Shown piece after piece: positions 32,766 through 41,027 of a DNA stretch of 52,619 nucleotides. Below the pieces are notes generated by a model. It did not search any database and had not been told where the DNA came from. It saw nothing but the letters and a program-made list of their open reading frames with translations. The stretch is from Phycisphaerae bacterium. GTDB taxonomy: Bacteria > Planctomycetota > Phycisphaerae > Phycisphaerales > Phycisphaeraceae. The stretch is taken from the NCBI GenBank assembly GCA_030426385.1, contig JAUHYI010000025.1:1-52619 (forward strand). The letters run 5' to 3'. The stretch's first letter is position 1. Each line of letters starts with the position of its first letter. Position numbers and translations under genes: made by a program.

Positions 32766-33596
32766 TCACAGCACCGGCGTCAGCAACTTGATCGCTCGCT
32801 TGATGTCACGCGTTTGCTGCGCGCCGGTGATTTCGCGTTCAATCGTAATCGGCTCACGGTAGCCCAACTTTTTCAATCGCGTGATCAGCGTTGGGAAATC
32901 CACCCGCCCTTTACCAAGCGCGGTTTCTTCGCCCAGCTCCCGACCATTCGTGGGATACATACCATCCTTGGCATGCACGCCTTGCACGTACTTTCCAAAT
33001 ACCTCCAAGGCATCCACGGGGTTGGCCTTGCCATATAAAATCAAATTCGCAGGATCAAGATTGATCCCAAGGTTGCCGGTATCCACGTCTTCAATCACGC
33101 GCAATAAAACCGTCGGCGTTTCCTGCCCGGTTTCAAACAGAAAATTCAAACCCAGCTTCCGGCAATGCATCGCCACCTCGCGAATTGCTTTAACCAGTGC
33201 TGGATAATCCGGTTCACTCGGGTCTTCATAAATAAACCCCACGTGCGTGCTGATCGAAGTAGCGCCAATCAATTTGGCGAAATCCGCGCCGCGCTTTAAC
33301 TCAGCCACGCGCTTGCGACGGTATCGCTTGGGCACCAACCCGATCGTCTTGGGACCGCCCGTAAAATTCCATTCCGCTGCAGGTCCCGACGAATAACCCG
33401 CCCAGAAACTGCTCACACGGATTCCGTATTTCTCCTGTGCGGTCAACACCTGATCGGCTTTGTCTTGCGTTAATTCGTCCGGCTCCCACGAACACAACTG
33501 GCACGTTGTCAGCCCCAGCTTCGCCATACGCGCATACGCTTCGTCCACGTGATCAACGCCAACGATCAGTCCCAGTTCCAACTTTTTGCGAGCCAT
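32766..33596 (-). CDS. Sugar phosphate isomerase/epimerase family protein (TIM barrel)
   Basis: 276 residues. MARKKLELGLIVGVDHVDEA starts an AP-endonuclease-2/xylose-isomerase-like barrel. The metal-ligand type positions appear as FLFETGQE (Glu), GINLDPANLILYG (Asp), GVHAKDGMY (His/Asp) and TIEREITG (Glu). Such proteins isomerise or epimerise sugars or inositols and are often paired with Gfo/Idh dehydrogenases in planctomycetes; the one at 7906 lies 24 kb away. No pathway can be assigned. It is preceded by the CHASE2 cyclase operon in the same direction, 90 bp away, so read-through is possible. Confidence 0.9.
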   Translation of the reverse strand: MARKKLELGLIVGVDHVDEAYARMAKLGLTTCQLCSWEPDELTQDKADQVLTAQEKYGIRVSSFWAGYSSGPAAEWNFTGGPKTIGLVPKRYRRKRVAELKRGADFAKLIGATSISTHVGFIYEDPSEPDYPALVKAIREVAMHCRKLGLNFLFETGQETPTVLLRVIEDVDTGNLGINLDPANLILYGKANPVDALEVFGKYVQGVHAKDGMYPTNGRELGEETALGKGRVDFPTLITRLKKLGYREPITIEREITGAQQTRDIKRAIKLLTPVL

Positions 33597-33686
33597 ATTT
33601 AAAATCCCTATCTCGATTTATTTCTGGAAATTAAAACCCACTTCCACGAGTTCGCCCACCCACCAAACAGAGCGCGGAATTGTACC

Positions 33687-36587
33687 CTATTTGCTCGATA
33701 GCGTAATGATTCCTTCAAACTCTTCGTCCCCATGCGCATCACTCATGAAATGCTGGCATTGCGCGCGGTACATCGCCACCAATTTTTCCTGGCCCGGCAA
33801 TGTCGCTAAATCATCGCATAGCTCTAGACATTGCGGCAACGCGCCACGCATAAATGCTTCGACCATCAACGTCGTTTTTTCGATCAACCGCTTCTGGTCG
33901 TCTGTGATCTGATCGGCCATCCCCAACGGCTCATGAATCATCACCGCTTGCGTCTTACCCACCACCCGCAATTGCCCAATCGGTCGATGAATATACGTAT
34001 CATCCAATAGATCAATCGTGCGATGCGTCGTCAGAATCTGCGTACCCGTCGCCTTGTTCGCTGATTCCAAGCGTGCTGCCAGATTTACCTCGTCGCCCAA
34101 CACCGTGTAATCGCTGGCATCGGCTGGGCCTGCATCACCCACCACCATGCGCCCCGTCGTGATCCCCGCACGCATCGCCAGGCTCGGCAGGTTTCGTTCC
34201 ACCAGCGTCAGGTTAAACGCCTGCAACGCCACATACATTTCCAACACCGTCGCCACCGCATGCCGTGCGTCATGCCGTTTCATATCCACCCGTGGTGCAC
34301 CATAGAAAAACATCATCCCGTCGCCCAGAAATTTATTCACATAACCCTCATGCGCGCGAATGATCGGCGTCATCATGCCTAAATATTCGCTGAGTACCGT
34401 GACGGTTTGCTCGCGCAGTTTTTCCGATAGCGTTGTGAATCCTGCCAGATCCGTAAACACCACCGTCATCTCCCGCACCTCACCATCGAGCCGGGCCTGA
34501 TCCGGATTTTCAATCACATAATTCACCAACGCCGGATCAACATACGATTGAAACCGCTTGGTAATCCGTGCCCGCTCGGCCCGTTCGACGGTCAATCGAA
34601 ACAACGTACAGCCCGACCACGTTGCCACGATCACAACCATCGGCCCGGCCATGCCCACCACCGTGTCGCCCCAATCAAAAAACACCACGCCGTTGAGCAC
34701 CGCATAAAAAGCCAGCAATCCTAACGCCGCCACCAACGCCAACACCGGCGCCAGCCGGGCCGCCAACCATGTCGACACACCCCCCATCAACAGCGTCAAC
34801 AACACCGCCACCCAACCCGGCGCCGTTCGCCACATCTCGCCCGACATGATCCCGTTGAACACCGAACCATGAACCATCACGCCCGGGCATTTGCCATGCA
34901 ACGGCGTCGGCACAAAATCCGCCGCTGCGCCCGTCGCGGACCAACCGATCAAGACCGACTTGCCCGCCACGATCGATTGCAACCGCGCACGTTCGCTGAT
35001 AATTTCCCTGTCAATCTGTTGGCTATGTTCAAACAACACGGGCAACACCTGCGCTGCAGCCAACAATTGCTGATCCTGTAACGACAATTTGTCAATCGAC
35101 CCCGACGACTCGGCCGTCTCAACATTCTCTGTAGACTCCGGCGAACCAGACGTTAACGTTTTCACCACCTCAAAATCATCCAGCAATTGCAACGTCTGTT
35201 TCACCGCATCCACACGCAATGAAAAATCATCCAACGCAGGTCGGTTTTTTTCATACGCCGAAAATTTATCCGGCTCGTAAATTTCCCAGATCGACAACAA
35301 CGCCCCGTCAATTCGGCGATTGTTCTGCACCTGCTTGCGTTGCAAATCCTCGATCTTCCAAAACTGCACCGCGGAAATCTGATTCACCGATTGTTCGTGA
35401 TGTGGATCCAACATCGAATGCCATTGATTCGTTTTACCGATCCAGGGCACATCGAACATCATTCCAATCGATTGGTCATCGAGCCGCGACCGATGGGCCC
35501 GCGTCGGCACATCAATCCAACGACCTTCCTCCAGCGGCAAACGCAATCGATCGGACTCGATCACAATATCGCCTGGCACGATCCCCAGATTCCAACACGC
35601 CAGCGCCAATCCGATTTGCGGGTAGACCCAATCGCCGTGTCGCACCCATAACGGCAACGCACGCACCACCCCATCGTCATACGGCAAAAAATCCACGAAT
35701 CCCGACGCTGCCGCCTGCTCGGACAACACCCGCATCGTCGGCCCGGGCGTGTGCGATTGAATAAACGCTCGGCCATCGAAATCTGCCACGGATTCCATCG
35801 GCCGGGCATAACCTCGCAACGCGCGCAGCGCCAACGCCTGTTCATACACGCGTTCCAATCGCTGGTCGCGCGGCCCGCCATACAACATCAAATCCAACGA
35901 TGGCAGCAACGCCAATCGCACATCGTCGTAACTGGCTGGCGATTGTTCCAACATCGCTTGCACACGCACCAACATCGCGCGATGCAAGGCCAGATAAAAC
36001 AATTCATTCACGCGCATCAAACCTTGCGCATCATCATCGACCAAACCCGAAGCCACTAACCGACCAAGCGCCTCATCACTTTCCAATTCCAGGTCAGCCA
36101 CCAACAGCGATTCCAAGGCTCGATCCAATGCCGACAATTCGCCGCGTCCCTGCAAATCAAACACGATCGGCACCATCACCGTGCCGATTGATCCCATCGT
36201 CTGGGCCAATATCGCATCATGATCGATCTGATCGATGCCACCATCGGCACGCACCACCACGTCGAGCTTCTGGCGATCGGTCATCCAGATATCCATCGCG
36301 ATCGCCCGCGCCCCGGCCGCATCGATCTCGTCGAGCAGCGCCGCAAAATCCGATCGCGCCCAGGGCCACTTGCCCACCGCTTCCAACACATCATCATCGA
36401 TCAACACGTACACCAACTGATCGGTCGGTGCGCGCACGAAAAACTGACACGCCCGTGCCCGCCCATCGTAAAACCAATTCTCTAATGTCCGCAGGCCCCC
36501 CAGCCAATCCACCACAATCACGCCCACCGTCAGAACGACGCCGAGTGCAATAGTTCGCAAAATCAGTCGGCGTTCATGCGCACGCAT
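33687..36587 (-). CDS. CHASE2-domain class III adenylate cyclase
   Basis: 966 residues. After a first helix (residues ~10-28) a large extracytoplasmic CHASE2 sensor (about 35-580) starts with LENWFYDGRARACQFF and continues with LVYVLIDDDVLEAVGKWPW. Three close membrane helices (about 585-665) lead to a class III nucleotide cyclase domain from about 705. Metal-binding Asp residues are in FTDLAGF and FLGDGMMFF. NKFLGDG carries the Lys and DYTVLGDEVNLAARLE the Asp expected for ATP choice, plus the Asn and Arg that stabilise the transition state. So it should make cAMP in response to an external signal. It is the last gene of a four-gene operon, nine bases after the FecR-domain gene. Confidence 0.95.
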   Translation of the reverse strand: MRAHERRLILRTIALGVVLTVGVIVVDWLGGLRTLENWFYDGRARACQFFVRAPTDQLVYVLIDDDVLEAVGKWPWARSDFAALLDEIDAAGARAIAMDIWMTDRQKLDVVVRADGGIDQIDHDAILAQTMGSIGTVMVPIVFDLQGRGELSALDRALESLLVADLELESDEALGRLVASGLVDDDAQGLMRVNELFYLALHRAMLVRVQAMLEQSPASYDDVRLALLPSLDLMLYGGPRDQRLERVYEQALALRALRGYARPMESVADFDGRAFIQSHTPGPTMRVLSEQAAASGFVDFLPYDDGVVRALPLWVRHGDWVYPQIGLALACWNLGIVPGDIVIESDRLRLPLEEGRWIDVPTRAHRSRLDDQSIGMMFDVPWIGKTNQWHSMLDPHHEQSVNQISAVQFWKIEDLQRKQVQNNRRIDGALLSIWEIYEPDKFSAYEKNRPALDDFSLRVDAVKQTLQLLDDFEVVKTLTSGSPESTENVETAESSGSIDKLSLQDQQLLAAAQVLPVLFEHSQQIDREIISERARLQSIVAGKSVLIGWSATGAAADFVPTPLHGKCPGVMVHGSVFNGIMSGEMWRTAPGWVAVLLTLLMGGVSTWLAARLAPVLALVAALGLLAFYAVLNGVVFFDWGDTVVGMAGPMVVIVATWSGCTLFRLTVERAERARITKRFQSYVDPALVNYVIENPDQARLDGEVREMTVVFTDLAGFTTLSEKLREQTVTVLSEYLGMMTPIIRAHEGYVNKFLGDGMMFFYGAPRVDMKRHDARHAVATVLEMYVALQAFNLTLVERNLPSLAMRAGITTGRMVVGDAGPADASDYTVLGDEVNLAARLESANKATGTQILTTHRTIDLLDDTYIHRPIGQLRVVGKTQAVMIHEPLGMADQITDDQKRLIEKTTLMVEAFMRGALPQCLELCDDLATLPGQEKLVAMYRAQCQHFMSDAHGDEEFEGIITLSSK

Positions 36588-36596
36588 GGGATAGTG

Positions 36597-38048
36597 TTAT
36601 TCGATAACAAATTCTGTGACCAGATCGATACTGCCACCTTGAACCAGACCGCGCACCGAACCGGACAACTCAGTCGCGCCACCATCACCAGCCCGGAACG
36701 CACGAATCTGAACTTCCGTGGCAGGACCGCTGAACAAGTGCGCCTGGGCACGATACTTCCCGGGCTCAGGCGTGGAGACAAACGCTACGTATTCCTGATT
36801 GGTCTGCCCGGTACTGCCCGTATCATCACCACTCACAAAAACACCATCGCCTGATCGAGCCACGTTACCCGAAAAGCTGCTCGGGTATGGGCTAAAACCA
36901 TTGCCACTAGGCGTGAACACTGCAGTGTCGATATCCGTCGAACCTTGCCATAGGAAGACTGTATAAAACGCCACGCCTGTCGGTGCGGTAAAGGTGTATT
37001 CCTGGCCGGGTTGAATCGGGACGCCCGGGCCACCCACCACTGGTTCGCTACCATTAAACCCACCACTGCCACCGGCGAATCCCGCACCGCCAGCTCCACT
37101 GGTCGTCGTGCCTGTGCCCAACGAACTGCCGCCCAGTTGTGCCAATCGCTCGAGTTCGTTGCCCGTGGTCGCGCTGCCCAGTGCGCTAAACACTGTCAAC
37201 GCTGACGCTGTCGCGGCGGCACTGGTGGCTGATCCGCTGATCACGCCGTTGCCTGCTGCCACGGTCTTGCCATCCGAGGTCGTCAGCGTGGCAGGCGATC
37301 GCTCTAAAAACGCCACCTGCGACACAAACCCCTGATCCTGAATCACCACATCCGAACCGCGCACCACCAGCGTGGAGGCAGGACTGCGAATCACCGAATC
37401 GTGCTCGACGCCCGACTCGGCGACTTTGTATTGCGTTCGCCCGTATTTCAAACCCACATCCGTTTTCACTTTGCCATCAGCCACCACCGCGTCAAGCACC
37501 TTGATCACACCCAATCGATCCAACGTCACTTCATGATCGCGACCCAATCGAAACTGCACCACGCTACGGGGCCCGGTGCGAAATTCCGCACCGATTCCCA
37601 CCACCATGCCCGCTTCGGCTCTCTGCCATGGGGCATCATCGCCCTCACGGACCTGCACAATCCCACGCAACCCCGTGATCGTCACATCCATCACCTCCCC
37701 CCCCCCCACTTTTTCCTCTTGGTTTTCTGGGGCGGTTTCGGCGGCATCGGCCGTTTCAGTGGGTTCAGCGGATTCGGTTTCTGTCGAGGTTTCGGCTGCG
37801 CTTGTCGCCATCTCATCCTGTGCCAAGGCAGTCGGCACCAAATCGGGCAACCACGGCGCAAAGAGCAATGACATCACCACCATCGCCACCGCCATCGTGC
37901 CCGTCATCGCCACACGATTGCTATCGTGACCTTGACGGTATCGAGATCGGCCAATCCAGTTTTTCATCGGGGCAAACAGTTTCATCGCATAGCTCCCAGC
38001 TTGATCAATTTTCGATCGCCACCCATCACGCGCGGCCATCATTATCAT
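36597..38048 (-). CDS. FecR-domain exported protein
   Basis: 483 residues. ATG at 38048 overlaps the stop of the upstream gene as ATGA, implying translational coupling; a later ATG at 37985 is possible. A membrane/signal segment (TGTMAVAMVVMSLLFAPWL) is followed by an acidic linker. A FecR domain runs from about residue 135 (VREGDDAPWQRAEAGMVVGIGAEFRTGPRS), through LDRLGVIKVLDA and VRSPASTLVVRGSDV-like sequence. A Gly/Ser-rich linker precedes a C-terminal beta domain (TFTAPTGVAFYTVFLWQGSTD ... PGKYRAQAHLFS) of pre-peptidase type. FecR domains work as periplasmic sensors or ligand binders. A G-tract lies in the linker (EEKVGGGEVM). Confidence 0.87.
   Translation of the reverse strand: MIMMAARDGWRSKIDQAGSYAMKLFAPMKNWIGRSRYRQGHDSNRVAMTGTMAVAMVVMSLLFAPWLPDLVPTALAQDEMATSAAETSTETESAEPTETADAAETAPENQEEKVGGGEVMDVTITGLRGIVQVREGDDAPWQRAEAGMVVGIGAEFRTGPRSVVQFRLGRDHEVTLDRLGVIKVLDAVVADGKVKTDVGLKYGRTQYKVAESGVEHDSVIRSPASTLVVRGSDVVIQDQGFVSQVAFLERSPATLTTSDGKTVAAGNGVISGSATSAAATASALTVFSALGSATTGNELERLAQLGGSSLGTGTTTSGAGGAGFAGGSGGFNGSEPVVGGPGVPIQPGQEYTFTAPTGVAFYTVFLWQGSTDIDTAVFTPSGNGFSPYPSSFSGNVARSGDGVFVSGDDTGSTGQTNQEYVAFVSTPEPGKYRAQAHLFSGPATEVQIRAFRAGDGGATELSGSVRGLVQGGSIDLVTEFVIE
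37690..37711 (-). repeat. Short G-tract in the FecR gene linker
   Basis: CCTCCCCCCCCCCACTTTTT on the plus strand encodes KVGGGEV on the minus strand, in the acidic linker before the FecR domain. It is a minimal coding copy of the tract. Confidence 0.5.
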
Positions 38049-38845
38049 TTATCCATGGTTTCGGTCATCGCATCGGCATCCCCGTCATCACCCGATTCGC
38101 TCGATTCGCTCGATTCGCTCGAGTCAAACAAATCGCCACCGGACTTATCAGTCTCGTCAGGCGCCACATCGGTCATGGCTTGCTCATCGGTATCAGCATG
38201 AGCATCAACTTCTTCATGCGAGTTCTCATGTGCGTCTTCGTGCGCGTGTTCGTGCGAGTCTTGGCTCCAAACCGCTTGCCGTGACGCATCCTGACCGCCG
38301 CGCGTCTGATAGTCCTCTGCCAAGCCGATCATGGCAATAAACTGGTTGCCCGTAAACGTCTGGTGCGGACTCGATCGCGGATAGATCCCCAGATGTTGCA
38401 ATTCCATCGTGGCATATCGTGCTGAATGATCGAACAGCGATAGCATGACTCCACCGCGAATGTGCAAGGCTCGAACCAGGGCCACAGCCAACACCCCACG
38501 CGTGATCGCTTCGTTGGCCGGCCGATCAAACCCGGCGGACAACAGGTCGTAACTTTTCAGTCGTTCAACGCGCTGCTCGTAATTTTCTGCCGCGTCCCCA
38601 TCATCCAAAAATAGCAGCAGTGCATGAAACGCCTCGTCATTGCTCGTCAACGGCCGCGTCGCCAACGTATGCCAGAATTCCATCTGCGCTTCAGGCTCGT
38701 TGCCGATCTGATCCGGATTGGCTGTCAGCGGTTCGGCGATTTGCGCGGACTGACAGCCGGCCAGCCCCATCAGACCGATCACACCTGCCACACACACGCA
38801 GGCTTTGGCCAGACCCGCCATCTTTGCAACCCATTGAATCGTCAT
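38045..38845 (-). CDS. Lipoprotein with His/Asp/Ser-rich C-terminal tail
   Basis: 266 residues from ATG at 38845, with AGGAGT seven bases upstream; the open frame extends to 38923, but the ribosome site and signal peptide point to this start. Lipobox LAGC with Cys31. A helical domain of about 160 residues follows (QRVERLKSYDLLSAGF, LVRALHIRGGVMLSLFDHSA). The tail contains SHEHAHEDAHENSHEE and DTDEQ, then SSESSESSES with acidic residues, a composition that could bind metal ions. No family is recognised. It lies between the beta-barrel gene (74 bp upstream) and the FecR gene (four-base overlap), so it is likely part of an envelope sensing unit. Confidence 0.8.
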   Translation of the reverse strand: MTIQWVAKMAGLAKACVCVAGVIGLMGLAGCQSAQIAEPLTANPDQIGNEPEAQMEFWHTLATRPLTSNDEAFHALLLFLDDGDAAENYEQRVERLKSYDLLSAGFDRPANEAITRGVLAVALVRALHIRGGVMLSLFDHSARYATMELQHLGIYPRSSPHQTFTGNQFIAMIGLAEDYQTRGGQDASRQAVWSQDSHEHAHEDAHENSHEEVDAHADTDEQAMTDVAPDETDKSGGDLFDSSESSESSESGDDGDADAMTETMDK

Positions 38846-38919
38846 CGTAGACTCCTGATCCTGTAAAAACCGCGAGAGCCACATGGGCCGCGCCTGCTGA
38901 ATACTTGCTACCCAATTGC

Positions 38920-40437
38920 TCAAAATGCCAACGTCACGCCCGTGTACAGTAAATGCCGCGCGTCATGATCCGCGGATATATCGGCACCGGGGAAAAACAC
39001 CCCATACCGCGTCGACCACGACAGATCGCTGGTGATCTGCCAGTTAAAAAACACATCCACTTCTGAGCCCAGATAGGTATGCGTCATGTCAGTCCCTTCA
39101 TTGATCGGGGCTGCGTTTCTGTATTTGCCGAACAAAAATCCATTGGCACCGACCTGCAGTCGATCCAGAATGCCATGCCCACGAAATGGATAGGTCGACA
39201 CGCCCAGGCGAGCCATCACCAGATTTGACGCGCTAGGGGAAAACGCCAACCCCGTGTTGATCAGTCCGAATCCGTTGAACGCATTGTCATTGGTCCCCGA
39301 GGTGTTGCCGCCCACGGTGTTGCTGGTTGATGACGCGCGATCATCGTCGCCGGAGGCCACCAGCACTTCCAAGGTAAACCGCGTGCTGGCCTGATCCAGC
39401 AACAGATAGTCCACACGAGCATCAACCGCCCAGGCTTGAATATCTTCTCGTGTTTGTGCCGTCGCAGTATTCGAAAACGACGTGCCGCCTTCGCCCACGA
39501 CCTCAACGCCATAGAGCCAATTGTCGCCTGCGGTGCCTTCTATACCACCGCCGATGTAATAGCTCTGGTAGTTGTACATTGTCCCTGACGAAGCCACGGT
39601 GCCGTTGTCGTCATCCTGCCACAAGCCATAGGCATATAGTTTTGTGTTCGGGCTCGCCATGTAGTTCACTTTGATCCCGATGAAATCGCGATCCATGTCG
39701 CCATTAAATCCAGGCCGAGAACTATCAAGATCCACCTGACTCTCACGACTGCGTGCCCCGAGCAGGTCGGCGGTCAAATTGCCTCGACCGAACGTCAACA
39801 CCCCGCCATCCATCACCAGCGACAAGGCCAACCCGTTGCCCCACACCACCAGTTGCCGACCCAGGGTGACATTGAACACGCCGCCCGGATCGCGTCCCTC
39901 ATGCACGCGCACCGCACGGGCCGCATCAAAACGGTAATACGCGCGATCAAGCGTCGGCTCGACCAGATCTTCATCCTGACCATCAAATGAATGGCCCGAG
40001 TTGAAATCCCGAAACGTGCTACGACCACGCACAAAAAACTCGTGCACGTTATCGAAATTCACCCGGGCATACATATTCAAATCCGACTGACGCAGGATAT
40101 GGTCGGCCCCGGTGCTATCGTCGATGGCCATAAATGCGAACGAGGCAAAGCCACCATATTCAACCAAGGCCCGCTGTGATACGGGTACGTTCGGGTCGAT
40201 CGCGATGCGATTTTCCTGTTGAATCAGATCCAGTTGCCGTTGAAATTTAAGGATGTCAGTCTGTGCAGAGGCTTCTGACACCAACCAGCTTTCGATCGAC
40301 AGCGAACCCGCGCCGCCCCCTGGGATGAAACCCGACACCATCCCTGACATCGTGACCGCGACAACCATCGCGATCATTCGTCCATCACTACGCTTGTTCG
40401 ACAACAGTTTCTTCCACAACATAGGCTTGGCTCGCAT
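38920..40437 (-). CDS. Outer-membrane beta-barrel protein, porin/alginate-export-like
   Basis: 505 residues. A long signal region (MIAMVVAVTMSGMVSGFIPG ... SEASAQ) ends near residue 59. The mature part is made of alternating beta strands with aromatic girdles (DLNMYARVNFDNVHEFFVRG, GKYRNAAPINEG, SWSTRYGVFFPG) and ends in LLYTGVTLAF with a C-terminal Phe, as expected for BAM-inserted barrels. The segment around FDAARAVRVHEGRDPGG and LGRQLVVWGNGLALSLV resembles the alginate-export barrel family. It is the first gene of the lipoprotein-FecR-cyclase operon, so it could be the port for the signal or substrate. This implies a diderm envelope. Confidence 0.82.
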   Translation of the reverse strand: MRAKPMLWKKLLSNKRSDGRMIAMVVAVTMSGMVSGFIPGGGAGSLSIESWLVSEASAQTDILKFQRQLDLIQQENRIAIDPNVPVSQRALVEYGGFASFAFMAIDDSTGADHILRQSDLNMYARVNFDNVHEFFVRGRSTFRDFNSGHSFDGQDEDLVEPTLDRAYYRFDAARAVRVHEGRDPGGVFNVTLGRQLVVWGNGLALSLVMDGGVLTFGRGNLTADLLGARSRESQVDLDSSRPGFNGDMDRDFIGIKVNYMASPNTKLYAYGLWQDDDNGTVASSGTMYNYQSYYIGGGIEGTAGDNWLYGVEVVGEGGTSFSNTATAQTREDIQAWAVDARVDYLLLDQASTRFTLEVLVASGDDDRASSTSNTVGGNTSGTNDNAFNGFGLINTGLAFSPSASNLVMARLGVSTYPFRGHGILDRLQVGANGFLFGKYRNAAPINEGTDMTHTYLGSEVDVFFNWQITSDLSWSTRYGVFFPGADISADHDARHLLYTGVTLAF

Positions 40438-40579
40438 GTGATAGGCCCCGCGTCGCGCCGAAATACACCACGCTTTTGTTTTACCGACTAACTCAAATAC
40501 GCCACACGATCACGACGACCGCGCTGCAATCCATTCAATCTCCCCCTTCTTACTCTTCTCAATTGTTCGATTGTACCAA

Positions 40580-40625
40580 TCAAGCCCCCCATATTCCCCC
40601 CACATCCCCCCCCACATTCCCCACG
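40580..40625 (-). repeat. G/C-tract upstream of the barrel operon
   Basis: AAGCCCCCCATATTCCCCCC and ACATCCCCCCCCACATTCCC on the plus strand; G-rich on the operon's coding strand, about 145-190 bp upstream of its ATG. Confidence 0.75.
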
Positions 40626-40844
40626 TATTCTCTACGCATTTTTCCCACACGAAATCTCGGCCCCGGTTCCCAACATGCCTGATTTTGGTGACCCACAACC
40701 TTAAATTCTGCGTGAAACAACCTTAACACGCAAAACCCAATTGAACCCGCGAACATCCTTTTTCGCAGCAACAACCATCGCTCATCAAGGAACCCGATCG
40801 TCATGTTGATGATAATCACGCACTGTACCCAACGCAAGAACCCA

Positions 40845-40886
40845 CCCCCTCCCCCCCCACTTCCCCCCCCCACCCCACCCACATCC
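40845..40886 (-). repeat. G/C-tract between metX-metW and the barrel operon
   Basis: CCCCTCCCCCCCCACTTCCC and CCCCACCCCACCCACATCCC, again G-rich on the minus strand. It lies downstream of metX-metW, so it is an exception to the C-after-gene pattern unless it belongs to the barrel operon's leader. Confidence 0.7.
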
Positions 40887-41027
40887 CGCTCACATCCCGC
40901 GGCATGCTTTTAATGTTATGGGGTTCCGTTATTTCTAACAGGCAAGCGCGTGCGCTTGATGCCGAACATCGGCCCAAACCCGCACGATGATTCGTACTCG
41001 CCAGACCGCACCGGACCAATCACCCCA

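Larger units (their letters stand above)
40438..41027. other. Intergenic region upstream of the barrel operon
   Basis: Contains two G/C-tract clusters (40580-40625 and 40845-40886) and no supported gene. Both are G-rich on the minus strand. The operon promoter should lie here, but no clear -10/-35 pair was identified. Confidence 0.5.
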
